This document shows, piece by piece, positions 5,282-5,320 of a stretch of DNA of 5,320 nt (its first letter is position 1; every line of letters begins with the position of its first letter). This DNA is from Acidimicrobiaceae bacterium (GTDB taxonomy: Bacteria; Actinomycetota; Acidimicrobiia; Acidimicrobiales; Ilumatobacteraceae), in assembly GCA_947458565.1 (NCBI GenBank), contig CANGZK010000084.1, positions 1-5,320 of the forward strand. Reading direction: 5' to 3'. Both the position numbers and the translations under genes were made by a program. Below the pieces are notes generated by a model, which made no database searches, was not told the origin of the DNA, and saw only the letters and a list, made by a program, of their open reading frames with translations.

Positions 5282-5320
5282 GCCCGAGTGGCGGAATGGC
5301 AGACGCGACGGACTCAAAAT
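5282..5320 (+). tRNA. tRNA-Leu (anticodon CAA), 5' part only
   Basis: The last 39 bases match the 5' half of a class II leucine tRNA. The acceptor strand is GCCCGAG (5282-5288), followed by T8 and G9. The D arm has stem GCG/CGC (5291-5293 with 5304-5306) around GAATGGCAGA, which carries the invariant GG. The anticodon stem strand is ACGGA (5308-5312), and the loop CTCAAAA (5313-5319) places anticodon CAA at 5315-5317, reading UUG codons. Only one base of the 3' stem strand is in the window, so the variable arm, T arm and acceptor 3' strand cannot be checked. It is transcribed away from fabD. Confidence 0.9.

Overview
The window carries a core type II fatty-acid synthesis (FAS II) locus from what looks like an actinobacterium of moderate GC content. 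The protein signatures point there. FabG matches the mycobacterial MabA pattern, both around the nucleotide-binding strand and at its C-terminus (IPVDGGLGMGH). The condensing enzyme FabF ends in the FGFGGHN form known from KasA, not the more general FGFGGTN. Roughly balanced base composition and very short intergenic gaps suggest a compact, perhaps aquatic, lineage; an Acidimicrobiia/Ilumatobacter-like organism is my guess, not something the window proves.

Layout, left to right. The plus strand starts inside a peroxiredoxin gene of the Bcp/PrxQ type (C-terminal part only, ending at 236). After 11 bases comes fabZ (248-676), a beta-hydroxyacyl-ACP dehydratase. It faces a five-gene minus-strand operon, and the two convergent 3' ends are 19 bases apart. 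The operon reads from right to left: fabD (5105-3918), fabH (3906-2953), fabG (2939-2223), acpP (2144-1905), fabF (1883-696). To the right of fabD, a 176-base region holds the presumed operon promoter. A divergent tRNA-Leu(CAA) gene then begins at 5282 and runs off the window end.

Together the genes cover most of a FAS II cycle. FabD loads malonyl onto ACP, FabH starts the chain, FabF elongates, FabG reduces the ketoacyl-ACP and FabZ dehydrates. Only the enoyl-ACP reductase is missing from the window. Acetyl-CoA carboxylase and ACP synthase are also not here.

The most unusual element is FabD. It is 395 residues long, about 85 more than typical FabD, and the extra C-terminus looks like a biotinyl/lipoyl-type barrel-sandwich domain that has lost the lysine-bearing hairpin. 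Secondary points are a GC-rich hairpin between acpP and fabF, a larger gap with a strong Shine-Dalgarno before acpP, shortened loops in FabH and FabF, and a 13-base direct repeat covering both convergent stop codons.
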